Assembly: GCA_937867415.1 (NCBI GenBank)
Contig: CALMKO010000292.1
Location: 1-42,719 of the forward strand
Origin: an uncultured Verrucomicrobiota bacterium
GTDB taxonomy: Bacteria > Verrucomicrobiota > Verrucomicrobiia > Verrucomicrobiales > Akkermansiaceae
Direction of reading: 5' to 3'
DNA length: 42,719 bases
The notes beneath the pieces were generated by a model. That model saw only the letters and a program-made list of their open reading frames with translations, was not told where the DNA came from and ran no database searches. A program made the translations under genes and the position numbers. This document shows, piece by piece, positions 42,526 through 42,719 of this stretch (position 1 is its first letter; each line of letters begins with the position of its first letter).

Positions 42526-42719
42526 GAGTTTCTTTCTAATTTTTTAGCCAACGTTCAATAGCACGCAACCCCACTAGCGGGGGCGAGGGTTGAGACGGGA
42601 GTTTAGGATCATGTTACGGGTGACGTTGCCGACAGTGCGGCTAGTAGGAGGTGATGTGCCTCGCCTTGTTGAACTAAGCCGCTGCGCGGGCAGTCTGCTA
42701 GGTGGGCCGGTGATGTGGC
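42526..42719. other. Unassigned edge region with small hairpin
   Basis: No protein-coding frame is convincing here. A short hairpin CCCC-ACTAGC-GGGG lies at 42569-42582, with flanking CAACCC and GGGTTG that could extend it. The rest is GC-rich and does not match an RNA gene or insertion sequence I know. It may be the edge of a mobile element or an intergenic scar, but the window ends too soon to tell. Confidence 0.25.

Noticed and set aside
42560-42719. Integron attC site or insertion sequence end
   Set aside because: The hairpin is too small and the conserved attC core sequences are absent; no transposase frame is visible before the window ends.

Overview
The window looks like chromosomal DNA of a GC-rich, Gram-negative bacterium of the Verrucomicrobiota, probably close to Verrucomicrobiaceae or Luteolibacter. 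This is inferred from gene content and style, not from a marker gene. The clues are a SecA with the long insertion shared with Bacteroidetes, a PocR-AraC regulator, a DUF4914-type protein, an MlaA lipoprotein (so an outer membrane is present) and a giant secreted glycan-active protein with verrucomicrobial-style repeats. No rRNA, tRNA, CRISPR array or complete insertion sequence was seen.

Region 1 (1-7878, mostly minus strand) is housekeeping: a partial bioF, a D,D-carboxypeptidase lipoprotein, two small unknown proteins, a type II NADH dehydrogenase, a polyprenyl diphosphate synthase, and one 904-residue polypeptide joining the ligase-associated exonuclease to an ATP-dependent DNA ligase. 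Region 2 (8005-14700, plus strand) has a thioredoxin-like lipoprotein gene split by an in-frame TAA, an MlaA lipoprotein fused to an alpha/beta hydrolase, an RsuA-type pseudouridine synthase and secA, closed by a bidirectional terminator. Region 3 (14701-19959, minus strand) is a probable operon: a Cys-less SCO-like protein, a SCO1/SenC protein, a DUF420 protein, phosphatidylserine synthase, a catalytically dead-looking M28 peptidase homologue and lysine 2,3-aminomutase.

Region 4 (20043-36585) is a carbohydrate island. A LacI-type repressor diverges from araB-araA-araD and a sodium/sugar symporter, with a perfect 15-base palindrome over the likely araB -35 box. A PocR-AraC regulator diverges from a DUF4914 protein with a PEPCK-like P-loop. 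Facing it is a 2201-residue secreted protein with a clan GH-A glycosidase-like domain, FN3, CBM6-like and PKD-like modules, an SGNH esterase-like domain and four copies each of two repeat modules. Together these suggest release, deacetylation, uptake and catabolism of arabinose-containing glycans.

Region 5 (36840-41552) holds a small TMEM14-like membrane protein, then the triad of circularly permuted ATP-grasp, alpha-E and transglutaminase-like proteins, followed by purine nucleoside phosphorylase. Region 6 (41553-42719) looks accessory: a possible gene remnant, a CDI-immunity-like gene of lower GC, and an unassigned tail with a small hairpin.
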